From assembly GCA_029255685.2 (NCBI GenBank), contig CM055314.2:70878815-70942814 (forward strand): 64,000 nt of DNA. The letters run 5' to 3'. Within the stretch, counting starts at the first letter, position 1, and the number at the start of each line of letters is the position of its first letter. The translations under genes and the position numbers were made by a program. Source of the stretch: Silene conica. Its lineage: Eukaryota; Streptophyta; Magnoliopsida; Caryophyllales; Caryophyllaceae. Below are positions 44,616 to 56,214 of this stretch, one piece after another. Below the pieces are notes generated by a model. It was not told the origin of the DNA. It did no database searches and saw only the letters and a program-made list of their open reading frames with translations.

Positions 44616-47076
44616 TGTAACACCCCCATTTATTTAAGGGCCTGTACTAGGACTCCCTAGATAAATAAGGATGTTACCATCTCGGTTTCCCGAGGCAGTA
44701 GATACAAAGGAAGATAAGCAGTACTTTAAATTGATAACTTATCTCAAAGAACAAGTTTATACAACTGAATTAAAACAAACTGTCCTGATAAAACAAAAGT
44801 ACAACTCATAAGTAACTACTATGGTGATCTAGACTCTAGGCAGGTCCGAATCCAAGCTTCTCTCTTCCCCTAGCTCCCATAGTCTCAACACCTGTCAATC
44901 TGCTCCCCAATAATTGGTTCATCACAGGTGATCACGAATACACAGGGTCAACCACGAGGTTGAGTAGAGAAAAACTGTAAACAAGCCACATTACTGTAAA
45001 TAGAAAATCGATCATCTCCACTCCGAATCACAAGACCCATTATTCCCCACACCAATCACAAGACCCATTATCTCCGCACCATTCACAAGACCCATTATCT
45101 CCGCACCAATCACAAGACCCATTATCTCCGCACCAATCACAAGACCCATTATCTCCGCACCAATCACAAGACCCAATATCTCCACACCAATCACAAGACC
45201 CATTATCTCATCTCCTCGTTGTGTATCACAGTATGATATAATAGCACAATATAACGATCACATGATAATATAACGCAAGCATGCTTAACACCAAATAAGA
45301 ACAGATTACACAACATTATATACCAATTTTCCCCTACCTGAAATAGCAGGAAATGTAGATACGCCCAAGCTCGTTAGAAGTGTTCCACACGAAACTCGCT
45401 ACCTAAACATGTGTATGTAACGAATTAAAGTACTTCCCGAACCCAATAACAACCTATACTTACTTTAATTAGAAACCTTCCATAAATGGAAAGTTTCCAA
45501 AAATAGAAACCCTTTATAAAAGGAAAGTTTCCATAAATAGAAATTTCCCCAACTTATAAATTCCCGACTCATAAACTTCAATTACGCGATAAAGAAATAA
45601 TAAAAACGAAAGACGGCTTTTATTACTTAGAAGGAATATCACAATTAAAATATGATTAATAAAATACTTCAACCAATAAAAATAATAATAATAAAAATAA
45701 TAATAATAATAATATGAATAATACTAAAAGGAATAATAATGAAATAATATCAATAATAATACTCATTACTTCCAAAATTAAGTTATCGAACTATTATAAG
45801 CTCATACGATAATAACAATACAACTCACATTACAACATTATTAATAATGTTAAACAATACTTACAAATAATATTAATCATACTATATTAAAATAATAACA
45901 AGACAACAATAACCATTATTATTATCACATACTAATTATAATTAGAATAATATACTAGTAATAATAATTATTATTACCCAACAACAACAATAATAATAAT
46001 CACGCAGTACAATGGCAAGAATAACACGCAGTAGCCAAAACACGCGAAACCGAAAACGAATAACATCCCACCGTGACTGACTACCCTCACAACCGCCACC
46101 TACAACACCAACCGCAACCACCACCTTCGCCAGTGACACCACCAGGCTCACCACTAAGCCGTGGTGGTTCCTGGGAAGTCAGTACCCGCCGTAGACACTG
46201 CTGCAACCACCCACAACTACCGTTACAAACCCAGCACATACGACCCTCTGTTTCCCCTGTTTTGACCCGATACCAACACGCCAAACACCACTCACCAAAA
46301 CACCGCTATAAGACACCACAACCCACCATGAGAACCACCATCCCCAGCCCCTGACTACCAACTAAACATATATCCTACCACCCACATCAACCATAAACAC
46401 GACAAGACTCAATTTAAAACACAAACCCACACGCTCACCACGCCCCTGTTCTGAAACAAACCACGGTTCTGAAACTGGCGATGAAACGGTCTTCGACGAC
46501 GGTCCTAGGCGGTCAACGACGCCATCCCTAGGGTTTATACATGACCACTACCCATCCCTCTCTAATAACATCCAATTACCAGAACCCATAAGCATTTACA
46601 TATACGACTATTAACATGTGAACTATAACGAAGACAAACCGTGAAATGGAAAACGTGGTGAGTATACCTGTTTCTGTGCGCAAACGACCAGCCTTACACC
46701 ACCCCAGGCCACCGTGTAGCACTCCCTCCTAACCCTTGGATGTGGCGGCAGCAGATGTGTGGGAGTGTGAGAGGCGTTGCTAGATTAGGGGTAGGTTTTT
46801 AGATGAGTTCTTTCATGACGGCTGACAAGTGAATCTGAGGTGTTGTGGTTTTGTGTTGTGTCGAGTTGGGCTGTTTCTAGGGCACGTACTTCGAGGCCCA
46901 ACTCTCCCGACTCCGTAATTTGCTTAAAACACAAAATACTCATAATTCGCATACCCGACCGATTACAAACAATATAAAATATACAGCTATTCGATAAATT
47001 AATTATCGAATATAACTTTCCAATCCCGTCAAAATAATTACGAATTATAATAATATATAAAATACGAGGTATTACA
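44616..47076 (-). repeat. 5' LTR of young LARD-like element
   Basis: Near-perfect copy of 38314-40774, shifted by 6302 bases throughout with no indels. Frames in it duplicate those of the other LTR and are not genes. Confidence 0.95.
45026..45217. repeat. 27-bp minisatellite in LTR (copy 2)
   Basis: Same seven-unit array as in the partner LTR. One unit carries a substitution (GCACCATTCAC). Confidence 0.95.
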
Positions 47077-49154
47077 GTGAGGGTGAGGTTTGTCGAGGGA
47101 GTTTACGAGGCTGCAAGATAAGGTTGTGATCGTGAAGGTAAGGGGAGTGAAATGGTGGTGTCATAGTGGCCAGTGGTGGTGGTGGTAGGGAGTTTAGTGA
47201 GAGGTCGTGTGAGGATGAGAGAAGTGTTTCTCGTGGTGGGAACCACGACTGGGGCTAGTGGTTAATGAAGAATGTTTGTCGGGACGGTTATGGGTAGGTG
47301 TATTAGGTGGTGGGTGTTGGTGTTTCGCGTGGTAGTGGCTGGAGCAAGAATTCAGACCGCGTTTTCGACATTTTGTACAGACGAATAGGGCAGGAAATAG
47401 TTGTTGTGAGGGTTGTCGGTGGTGGCCAGAAAGTGGAATGCGTAGTTGGTTGTGTAGGCGAGAAGATGTGACCCTTGGTGATGGTCGTGGGTGGCTTGGA
47501 AGATGGTGGTGTGGTCGTGAATATGGGTATGCGGTAGTGTTACATGGTATGGGTTAGTTACTGGTTGTCGGTTGTTTATGTCCTTGTTTGTTACATATTA
47601 TATGGTTATGTGGGTAAGTATTCTATAGTACTAAGTCATTATGTTATTTGTATATAGTTTATAGTAGTTAATTCGTATGGCTTAGAGATGGGTTAAGTAA
47701 TGGAATTCGTTTAGTAATATTTGTCGTTATGTTTCATTGTTCGTAATTATAATAATATAATTCGTGTTTTCTTTTTCGTAATTCGTAATATGTGTTTGTC
47801 AAGTTAACTTTATTTAATTGTTAGTTATATTTTATATAATTCATTATTTAATTAATTGCGAATAAATAATAATTAGCTTTGTGACGATTTTTATTAAATA
47901 TCGAGATTTCATGATCAAGTCACTCATAGTTTTATATTGGAGGATTAATTATTAATAATTGATATTATGGATATCTTTGAAGACGACATACTTGGTAAAT
48001 ACAAGTGATATTAATTAATTAGTTAATTTGATTAATTAATATATTATATTTGTTTACATCATTATATTAGTTAGTAATTATGTATATTATAATTATTATT
48101 TTGTGATGGTTTTATTTAATTAAGCTTATGCATAAGTTAAGTAGATATGAAATACAATTAGTTATTAGAATAATTATTGATCGTATATTATTGTTAATTG
48201 TTTAGGTAAGGAGTTGAAGGGTAATATTCTGGTTGTGGTTGGATATTGGTTGCATGATCAGCTTATATTGCTATCCAGGTAGGATCTACTTACTCAATCT
48301 CGGTTTAATATGATTAGCTTGGTTGGTGTATTACATGCAATGTGATTATTGGTTGGATTAATTGTTGATTGTTGATATTAGCATCAGATTGTTTCGTTAT
48401 GCATAATGGCATGAGAGTGTTGATTATTATCATTGGCATGAATATTGCATTATTTATTGGCACGCTTGAATAAAAATATTGTTGCATTCATGAGCATGGC
48501 ATATGCATTGGTTAATGAGATGAGATATGGAATGGGTATTGTTACGATGTAATCCCAGGGTGGTTCTACAGATCGGGCCTGGTGTCTTCAGCTGTTATGC
48601 TGGTGTTCGACGATGGTCGATGATACTCTGCCAGGAGGTTCGGGCAGGGTGTGAGTTACGGGTTCTGATTGGAGATTCGGTGGTGATTGAGCTCAATAGT
48701 GGCATCACATTTGCATATCATACTTTGTTGCATTTTTATTTATTGTACTTTGATATTTATCCTACTCAACCGCGAGGTTGACAGTGTATTCGTTGACACC
48801 TGTGATGATCCGGAATGAGGAGCAGATTTTTGACAAGTCTTGAGTTAGCTGTTTTGGGAGCTCATGGGGAAGCATGAGGATGTCGACTTGCCTAATTAGT
48901 TGATTAGCCCACTTAGTCAGACTATCACGATGTAGTTTTGTAATTAATGTTTCCGTTGTAGCAGTTTTATAACTAGTACTTAGATTTGAATTGAGTAAGT
49001 TGTAATAATAAAAGTTTAAATTTAATCAGTTTTGTATAAAGTACTTTGGTTTGTTTTACTTTATCATTCACTATCTCGGTCATTCCGAGATGGTAACAAC
49101 TCTATTTATTTGAGAATGTCTTGCTAAAGGCTCTAAAATAAATGGGGTGTTACA
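47077..49154 (+). repeat. 3' LTR of older LARD-like element, right part
   Basis: Continues 38313 across the young insertion and aligns with 32540-34629 of the 5' LTR at many places (for example TATGCTGGTGTTCGACGATG near 34072 and 48597). It ends GGGGTGTTACA. The two old LTRs differ far more than the young pair. Confidence 0.9.
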
Positions 49155-49320
49155 CATGCAATCCCTGTGGTAAAACCATACTCGCTAACCTTTGGTGGTG
49201 GATCTGAATCGCTCTTTACGATGGTGCTTTCTGAGACCTTGCTTACGGGCTTGTTTAAGGCTTTGATCTTTCATTCCGCTTCTCTACAGATGATATTCTG
49301 GAGACTGGGTTGGTGTCTTA
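49155..49320 (-). pseudogene. gag fragment of Tat element 3, right of LARD insertion
   Basis: The sequence (GGATCTGAATCGCTCTTTAC, TGAGACCTTGCTTACGGGC, TTTGATCTTTCATTCCGC) is a recognisable relative of element 1 gag DNA at 1700-1780 in the same orientation. It links up with 28239, proving that the Tat gag was split by the LARD-like element. It is cut at 49320 by the copia LTR. Confidence 0.75.
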
Positions 49321-50596
49321 TGTTGGGAAATATGTCCTCAACAATAGTGCGATCACATAATTAAATCTCATGATAAGAATGCGCAAGGGATGATTCGAAA
49401 TTATATAGTCAACTGACCAACATTAATCGGTAATGATTGGCTAGCTAGAGTTTGACATTACTGTCGTATGACAGTGGTGGTCAGTTGATACCTTTAGCTC
49501 ACACCTATAGGACAATTCCCTTAATTGATAAACTGATCAAGTGTATGTGATACGAGTTGATCAGATTCCTTAAAAACATATATCGAGAAATCAGAGGTTA
49601 AATCTTAATGTAAAATTTATGTTTGAAATTGAAACGTGTCAATTGTCAAACATTAATCGATGTTTATGAAATATCGAAATTAGAATGAATCGGGTTGATT
49701 ATTATTACAAATGTTGTAAATCGTATTGACGATTATTGAAATGACCATTTTATATATTAGTAATTATGAATTACTTGTCAAATTGTTAAATATGATTTAT
49801 TTAATTTATAAATGATATTTATTTGATAAATATGCATTTTGAATTAAAACAATTGTTTTATTATTGTGACATAATGTATGTCACACATACAATTATACAA
49901 AATGACAATTGTAAAATGGAAGTCCATATTATCTATTATGGTGTTATGGGTGCCGGTTTGGGAGATTGTTTAGGGGCCTTGAATTAGTGAATTAATGCCT
50001 TTAAACATCTTAATTAAGGTAGATTTAACTCCGAAACATAGGCATGCATACCTATGTTATGGGTTAGAGAAAAAGCTACGTATTTTCCCTTCCCCATACT
50101 CCACTACCCGACCACCATACTTCATCTATCCTATTTAGTGTAAAATGGTTTACACAAAAAGTTTTGTTCATTCTAAAATAAACTACTTGAATCTTTCTAA
50201 AACCTCATACATATATTTTTAGTGAGAAAAATATATATTCTCTAATATTATTACTTATATAATTTATATTATATTAGTATACTCTAATGTTATAGTATTA
50301 GTTGTTTTAATTAGATTAAAACATATATTAAGGAAAATCGTTTTAAAGCACCTAGCTAGTGTAAGTTTCTGTTTAAGGGGTTGTTTTGGGTGCATTACAA
50401 AGGAGGTAATCTACCTTGATTACTCGGTTTGGAGGATCATTCTTGCAAGAGGTTCGTCGGATTGTAAGCATTCGACATCTTTTTCCACATTTTATATAGC
50501 ATGCATAAGATCTTGAAACCCTAATTAAAGAGTTAATTAGGATATTATAATTAGTAAGACTAATTATATGGGGCGTGTAAGACATAGTACCCTTCA
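49321..50596 (+). repeat. 5' LTR of gag-only copia element
   Basis: It starts TGTTGGGAAATATG and ends AGTACCCTTCA (1276 bp), just before the PBS. It shares CGATAATGATTGGCT-like and TAGAGTTTGACATTA blocks with 55662-56214 and with the solo LTR at 24967-26233. Confidence 0.85.
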
Positions 50597-50598
50597 AT

Positions 50599-50610
50599 TG
50601 GTATCAGAGC
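50599..50610 (+). other. Primer binding site (initiator tRNA-Met), gag-only copia
   Basis: TGGTATCAGAGC, 2 bases after the LTR end. Confidence 0.92.
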
Positions 50611-53059
50611 AAAATGGTTGCTTGCATGCTTTTCGTTGTCATTTTTACGAAGTTATTGTGATAACAAAAGAAAATCGAAATTTTAAAACCATATATGATA
50701 TGGACGAAAATTATAATACATGAATACCTACTGGTCCTTAAAATGTTTTAGGTCATTTGGAATGATTTATGGATATATATTGTTCATTTGTATAATTTAT
50801 TTGGTTATTTGGTCATTTTAATCGGTTAAAATGAAATATTTTGGGAAAAATAGTAATTTTTACTTTCTGGCCGAGGTTTTTTAATATGTTCTCACATGTA
50901 TTATCTATGTTATGAATATGAATTTTCGTAATTATTGAAGTTATAATGCATGGTTTATGAATTTTAAATGTTAAAATGTCATAAAATGAGAATAAATGGG
51001 TTTATATAGTTATATTGTGAATTTAACTACGAAAAGTTTTTTGAGATGTGACATGAAATATTTAAAATGTATCTTAAATTTTCGAGAAGGTTTTATCATA
51101 TATTGCATGATTATTGATTTTTATTGTAAAAATCGAATAATAGTGACATATTCTCGACTTAAATAGTTTGGGTTGGAATTTGACCATGAAAATTTTACAC
51201 AATGTCATATATATTATTTCCAGCATGTATAAAAATGTTGAGATTTTTCTTTCATATATTGCTTGTGAAATGATTTTAATGGTTAAAATCGTATGATATA
51301 TGACATAAATTGTTAAATGTCGTAAAAGTTGCTAAAATGGCCGAAAAATGTAACCCATATGAGTCATATTTGATATGTTAATCACCATATTTTTCTTGGG
51401 AGCCAAAAGTTTCTGCATATTTAATTTTTAATTGTTAAAAGTTAAAGTTAAAAATTTAAATTTTAAGAGTCATAAAGTGTTTTTTCAGTCCTTGGGCAGT
51501 GTGTTGCTGTTTTTTTCTGTCCATATCACTTCCCTAAGTGTTTTGGAATGTGTAAAAAATTTATTGGTATTTTAATTGCATTTAGAAAGGTGATTATGGA
51601 ATTTCCGACTCAAAATGCGCGGTTTTACGACCTATTTACGAAATAAATGGTTATTTTGTTTATACTAATAAATTTTTGGTTCTGGAATTTTAAGTAAATT
51701 CCAGAATATTCAAAATTTGAACTTTGAATTTTTCGAAATTTTTATGACTCATTTGGATTTTTGTATTATTTTTCCCGTAAAACCGATTAAATTCCGAACA
51801 ATATTTGAAAATAAGTTAAGTCATGTTCAAAATTTGAGTAAGACTAAATTTTGAAACCTAAATGAGTTAGGGTGTTTAACTTAAGTTTGAATATCGATTC
51901 ACGTGATGCTAAGTGATTTTAAACGTTAAAATCACGCAATTCCATAAAACCGAGTTATACGATAACTATATTTAAATGATATCTAATAGGACGATTTGGC
52001 TTAGGGTTTGCATGTTAGTTACATATACATAAGCATTGCATATTTTATTATGATTGTCATGATTTTAATTTACGTAATTTTGGAAATTATGTAATTTTGC
52101 TTAGTATGGCCTTAGTTTTAATCGATAATTCCTGTAATGTAAGGGGTTATTGATTCGGATGTAATTAATGTGATCTCGAATCACTTTATTTATTCTTTTT
52201 ATATTTTATAATGTATAAAGTAGATAGAAAAGTTGTAATTTTTGTATATTCCGGAGAACCTTGAAGACGGTGCCTTTCGGAAAGGAGTTCCGACCAAGAC
52301 GGTGTTTGCCTTGGGATGCGTGCCTCGTGAGAAGTTCAAGGGACCAAGGAGTTGGTTTCCGAATTTGTACTTTATATTACTTTTTCTATTTTAGGAAGAC
52401 CATACTAGGATTTTACTTATGTTTTAAGTTTTATGCTTTTATTTTTCTTTATATGTTTGCATGCATAGCCAAATCGTCATATCATGTCATGCATTTTTAT
52501 CGAGTTTATCGACCAAGTCAATTAAATTTATCCATAATTCACCGACTTAGTTCACTTAAAGGAGATAGATAATAAATTGACTAGATCTCTTACGATTTTC
52601 AAATATTGAGACTTAGCCTTACCAAAGAGTAAAGACCCATGACTCCCTTCTTCATAAGAACGTAGGCTCGGCTACACCGGGGTGCTAAACTTGTTACGTT
52701 GGGTAAGTGGGGGTAATATGAATACACCATGAAATTTGGTCAATCTCAACGAATGTATTCGTAACCGTAGTTGCAATAAGTTCGGGCTAAAGACAATTTA
52801 AAGTAAATTGTCGACCGAGAGTTCTAAGGTAGAACTGATTAAAGGGTTAATCCACCGAATTATATTAATAAGGAATGAATCGGCTACACCGTGCCCGAAT
52901 TAATATGGATTTGGGTCTCGGAATTGTTTACTTAATTGGGTAAGAGATCATTAAGTAAATGTTAGACTTGTCTTAAAATGTTTACGAGTTTTAAATATAA
53001 ACGATGATTGTTTTTAATTCCTTCGCTTTTATTTGTAGTTTAATTTTCAAACATTATCA
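50611..53059 (+). other. Long untranslated leader of gag-only copia element
   Basis: 2.4 kb of AT-rich sequence between PBS and gag without any recognised domain. The frame 52261-52572 (103 codons) resembles nothing known and is probably chance. Confidence 0.6.
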
Positions 53060-53950
53060 ATGGCCGCAAACGCTCCACCTCTCACTAACGTGCCATGGCT
53101 TCGATCCTTCATGGATCGTTTCAAGCTTGACAAGCATGGTTCCAATTTTAAAGATTGGGATGCGCAATTGCTTTTGGCCGCTCAAGGTGACGATAAGACT
53201 CGTTACCTTTCCGAGGCCGCTCCTCCCGCTCCAACCGCTCGCTCCGCGGTTGCAACTCGTGAGGTCTATGAGGCTTACATGAAAGAGTCTTCCGCTCTCA
53301 AGAACGTGCTTATCTTCTCCATGGAGCCGGATCTCCAAAGGAGTATGATTAAGCTAAGAACGCCGTACGAGATTTACACCAAGCTTGCGATGATGTTTTC
53401 GCAAACTCCGAGGGTGATTCAATAGGAGGCCGCCTTCTTCGATATCAGTTTGAAGGAAGGGCAAAGGGCAAGCCCTCATGTACTCAAGTTGGTTGAGTTT
53501 GCCGAAACCCTTAAGGTGCAAGGAGTTGATGTTCCCGACTCCATCATCGTAGTCTGAGTTCTTCACTCCCTTATTAACAAGGTGAAATCGTATGCACAGT
53601 TCCCGGTGAACTTTAACATGCGAAATCAAAAGACCACCTTGGACGAATTGCATAAGATGCTCGTCCAAGTGGAAAGGGACATGAGACTTAATGATAGTTC
53701 CACAAAGGATGTTTTGAACATTGAGAAGAAGGGAAAGGGGAAGTTTAAGAGGAGTGCCTTCAAAGACAAGGGCAACAAGGCCTCCAAATTCAAACCTTCT
53801 AAAGACGAGACCATTTTGAAAGGTGCTTCCACCGCATCTTCAAAGGTTGAAGACAAGTGCCATTATTGCACGAGGTTAGGTCATTGGAAACGGAATTGCC
53901 CTAAATACTTAACCAACATCAAAGCTAGAAAGGTTCTTGCAGTAGGTTAG
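53060..53950 (+). pseudogene. copia gag with zinc knuckle, two in-frame stops
   Basis: One frame of 297 codons starting MAANAPPLTNVPWLRSF. It contains KLDKHGSNFKDWDAQLLLAA, the gag core (EVYEAYMKESSALKNVLIFS, PYEIYTKLAMMF), SPHVLKLVEFAETLKVQG, the helical FNMRNQKTTLDELHKMLVQV, a basic linker (KKGKGKFKRSAFKDK), and a zinc knuckle CHYCTRLGHWKRNC (CX2CX4HX4C) near the end. Gag assembles the particle and binds element RNA. The frame is intact except for TAG at 53423-53425 and TGA at 53555-53557. Length is close to other copia gag proteins. No pol follows its stop. Confidence 0.88.
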
Positions 53951-55661
53951 AATTCTTGTTTAAATTCATGTTATTTTGTCAACTTTTGTATGTCGTTACA
54001 AGTTGTTGACTCTCACCCCTTTTAATTGTTTTAAAGGGGCACCTTATAAAGATAAGGGCAAAGAAAAGGAAGCTTGAAGTTCCTTACATGGATCGCTATG
54101 GTAGCATCCAATGATTGAAGACATGAAGAGCTTGGCTCTAATTTTCATTATCGTCTTCTTTATGCAGTTTTATTTTAAAGAACAATGTCTTTTCTTGTAT
54201 GATAAGGATACAAATCCTAAACAATGGTTGTATTTTGGATATTGGTGACTTGGTTTTCAACCCAAGTCACTCCTTTTTTTCTTAATCAAAATCGTTGATT
54301 CCTAAAATAAGTTGCATACCTTGTAACATGAGTTAATGTGATCTTAATAAATCACTAAAAAAGTACCCTGAAATGTTCATTGTACAATAGATTGATACGA
54401 TCAAATATCAAAAGTTAGAATCAAAGTGTTGATTTATTTAAATAGAGAACTACACCTCAAGAGAAAACACTCAATCAAAATGAGATATAATTAGTTCATT
54501 ATAAGATGATCATTTTAAGTGAAAATGAGAATTAATATCTCACCCCGAATAATATTCATCATTCAAAACATTGGTTATGGGGAAATTGCTATCCTTGTAT
54601 AAATAAAGGTTATTTTAAAGGATAGAGTGGGAGAAAATATTTCGCGCGCAAACCAATGAGATAAATGTGGGATCTTAGAGAAGAATCCTACAAGGGATTA
54701 TTAAGAAGAACCCTAAATGAATGAATAGAAGAAACTACGAGAGGACACAGAAGAATCTACGGGAGGACACGAAAGAAAATGTTCTTCATGTCATTGTTTC
54801 TTAGAGAGGATAATAGAAACCCCGTATGAAATTGGAAGGAAAACGTTTCTTTGATAATGATGTTTCTCAAATTATAAGATAATAGAGGAGAAATCATTTC
54901 AGTTCTCTCGATGGTAGTCTCTTTGAATTCAAAAGGAATTATAAGGGAATATCATGTCATGTTCGTTTCGAGGAAACGAAGACAAGAAATGAAAAGTTCA
55001 TTTAAGAAGTGATATTGATTGAGTTTTAGTGGGAGCAAAGGAATATCATGTCATGTTTCATTTCGAGGAAACGAGGACGAGAAATGAAAAGTTCATTTAA
55101 GAAATGATATTGATTGAGTGAAAGTCGATCACTATAGAGAGAGTGATATTGGTTTTAGTGGGAGCAATATTCATTAGAGAATTGAACCTACCATTAAGAG
55201 AGAATGGTGATTCTTTAGAGTGTAAAGAATAAGAGGTTTTCAAATCTAAATGAATAAAAATGTTGAACATCATAGGATGATGGAGCTTCACGGGAGAGTT
55301 TATTATATTGATAATGAAACGTCACTCATTAGAAATCAAAAAGGTTGGATAAATTATTCATATTGATGAATATAGAATCACGTGGTGATTCATACAACCT
55401 AAAACCTTTTGATTAATAGCCAAGATAATTGAATATGATGGGTTCTCGAGGAGAACTAGTAATGAAAACATGATAACTACAAAATAAATTTTAGTACAAA
55501 AGTGACTAGGTACTTTAAGAGCGATAAGTTGATCCCTCTGATATACCAAATACGTCACGAGTTATAAGATAACAATGGGAGCTTCTTTCAGGAAAAGAAA
55601 CTCAAGGTCTAGAATAAGTTCTAGACATGTACTAAAAAAGGATCATATTATACGAGATAAT
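53951..55661 (+). other. Non-coding 3' region of gag-only copia element
   Basis: A/G-rich, no domain. It contains a tandem duplication of about 94 bp (54946-55125), each copy with GAATATCATGTCATGTT and GAAATGAAAAGTTCATTTAA. Confidence 0.7.
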
Positions 55662-56214
55662 TGTTGGAGGAAGTGTCCTCGACAATAGTGTGTTAACATA
55701 ATTAAAACTCATTTGAATGAAACACAACTGGGAGCGTTACTTTTTAAAGTCGACTGATCAACATTTACCGATAATGATTGGCTGTATAGAGTTTGACATT
55801 ATCATCATATGATGGTGGTGATCAGTTGATCCCTTAAGGTCATATCTTTAGGGAATTCCGTCTCAATGGAATAATTAATTAATATTGTATTGGATACAAA
55901 TTAATTAATAACTAGAAATTTAGAAATGATTTTACGTGACAAATATTATTGTAATAAGGATTATAATAATAAACGATCTAAGTAATAAAATCGTTTTATT
56001 ATTCGGTTTTTATTTATTCGTTTGGGAAACGATTAAATTGAGAATGAACACGGTTGATCATAAAATTACAAAGAGTTGTAATTAAATTATGATACTACAT
56101 TTTTATACAATAATAATTTCGAATTATTAGAATAAATATTTAAATGTAATAAATTTGTAAATTATGGATTTTAATAGTTAAAATTGCATAATTAACAAAT
56201 TGGGTCATGTGTTA
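55662..56214 (+). repeat. 3' LTR of gag-only copia element, 5' part
   Basis: It starts TGTTGGAGGAAGTGTCC and stops at the chromovirus border. The rest should lie beyond the window. Confidence 0.8.

Larger units (their letters stand above)
38314..47076 (-). mobile_element. Young full-length LARD-like element, GTGAG target duplication
   Basis: Minus orientation, 8763 bp. 5' LTR 44616-47076, PBS 44601-44612, non-coding interior 40775-44600, 3' LTR 38314-40774. GTGAG flanks both ends (38309-38313 and 47077-47081). The two LTRs are both exactly 2461 bp. I found three substitutions between them (near 38788, 39112 and 39856 and their partners 6302 bases to the right), about 0.1%, so the insertion is very recent. 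No gag or pol is present; movement must rely on helper proteins, and the Tekay/Del family at 56215 is the natural candidate because LTR ends and PPT-proximal sequence are shared. Confidence 0.92.
28240..49154 (+). mobile_element. Large non-coding LTR element (LARD-like), older copy, nested insertions
   Basis: Plus orientation. 5' LTR 28240-34629 (with two inserted transposons), PBS 34633-34644, interior 34645-37379 without gag or pol, PPT, and 3' LTR 37380-49154 (split by a younger element at 38314-47076). The flanks are CCTGC (28235-28239) and CATGC (49155-49159), a target duplication with one mismatch. Tat gag reads up to both edges. The LTR ends (TGTAATACC and GGGGTGTTACA) are those of the Tekay/Del-type LTR at 56215-58608 read on the other strand. 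I read it as a non-autonomous derivative of that lineage. Confidence 0.85.
18176..49320 (-). mobile_element. Tat/Retand-like Ty3/gypsy retrotransposon (element 3), heavily nested
   Basis: Minus-strand element whose 3' LTR is at 18176-18754. Going right: polypurine tract, an antisense ORF region (19272-22380), integrase (22776-24000), RNase H (24240-24966), RT (26234-27200), protease (27420-27900) and gag (27900-28239 and 49155-49320). It is interrupted by an Athila-like solo LTR (20460-22083), a copia solo LTR (24967-26233), the large non-coding LTR element (28240-49154) and a copia element (from 49321). Its 5' LTR must lie right of the window. The antisense ORF between pol and the 3' LTR is typical of the Retand group within Tat. 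All pol parts are frameshifted. Confidence 0.85.
49321..56214 (+). mobile_element. Ty1/copia-type element carrying only gag; 3' LTR cut by chromovirus
   Basis: 5' LTR 49321-50596, PBS 50599-50610, long leader, gag 53060-53950, non-coding 3' part, and the start of the 3' LTR at 55662 interrupted at 56214 by the Tekay/Del element. No protease, integrase, RT or RNase H is present in the 5.1 kb interior, so it is a gag-only, trans-dependent design. The left flank is TCTTA (49316-49320); the right flank is outside the window. LTR divergence (TGTTGGGAAATATGTCC against TGTTGGAGGAAGTGTCC) shows that it is not recent. Confidence 0.85.

Noticed and set aside
52261..52572. 103-codon frame in copia leader
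   Set aside because: Hydrophobic, aromatic-rich low-complexity text without homology. Its position before gag suggests untranslated leader.
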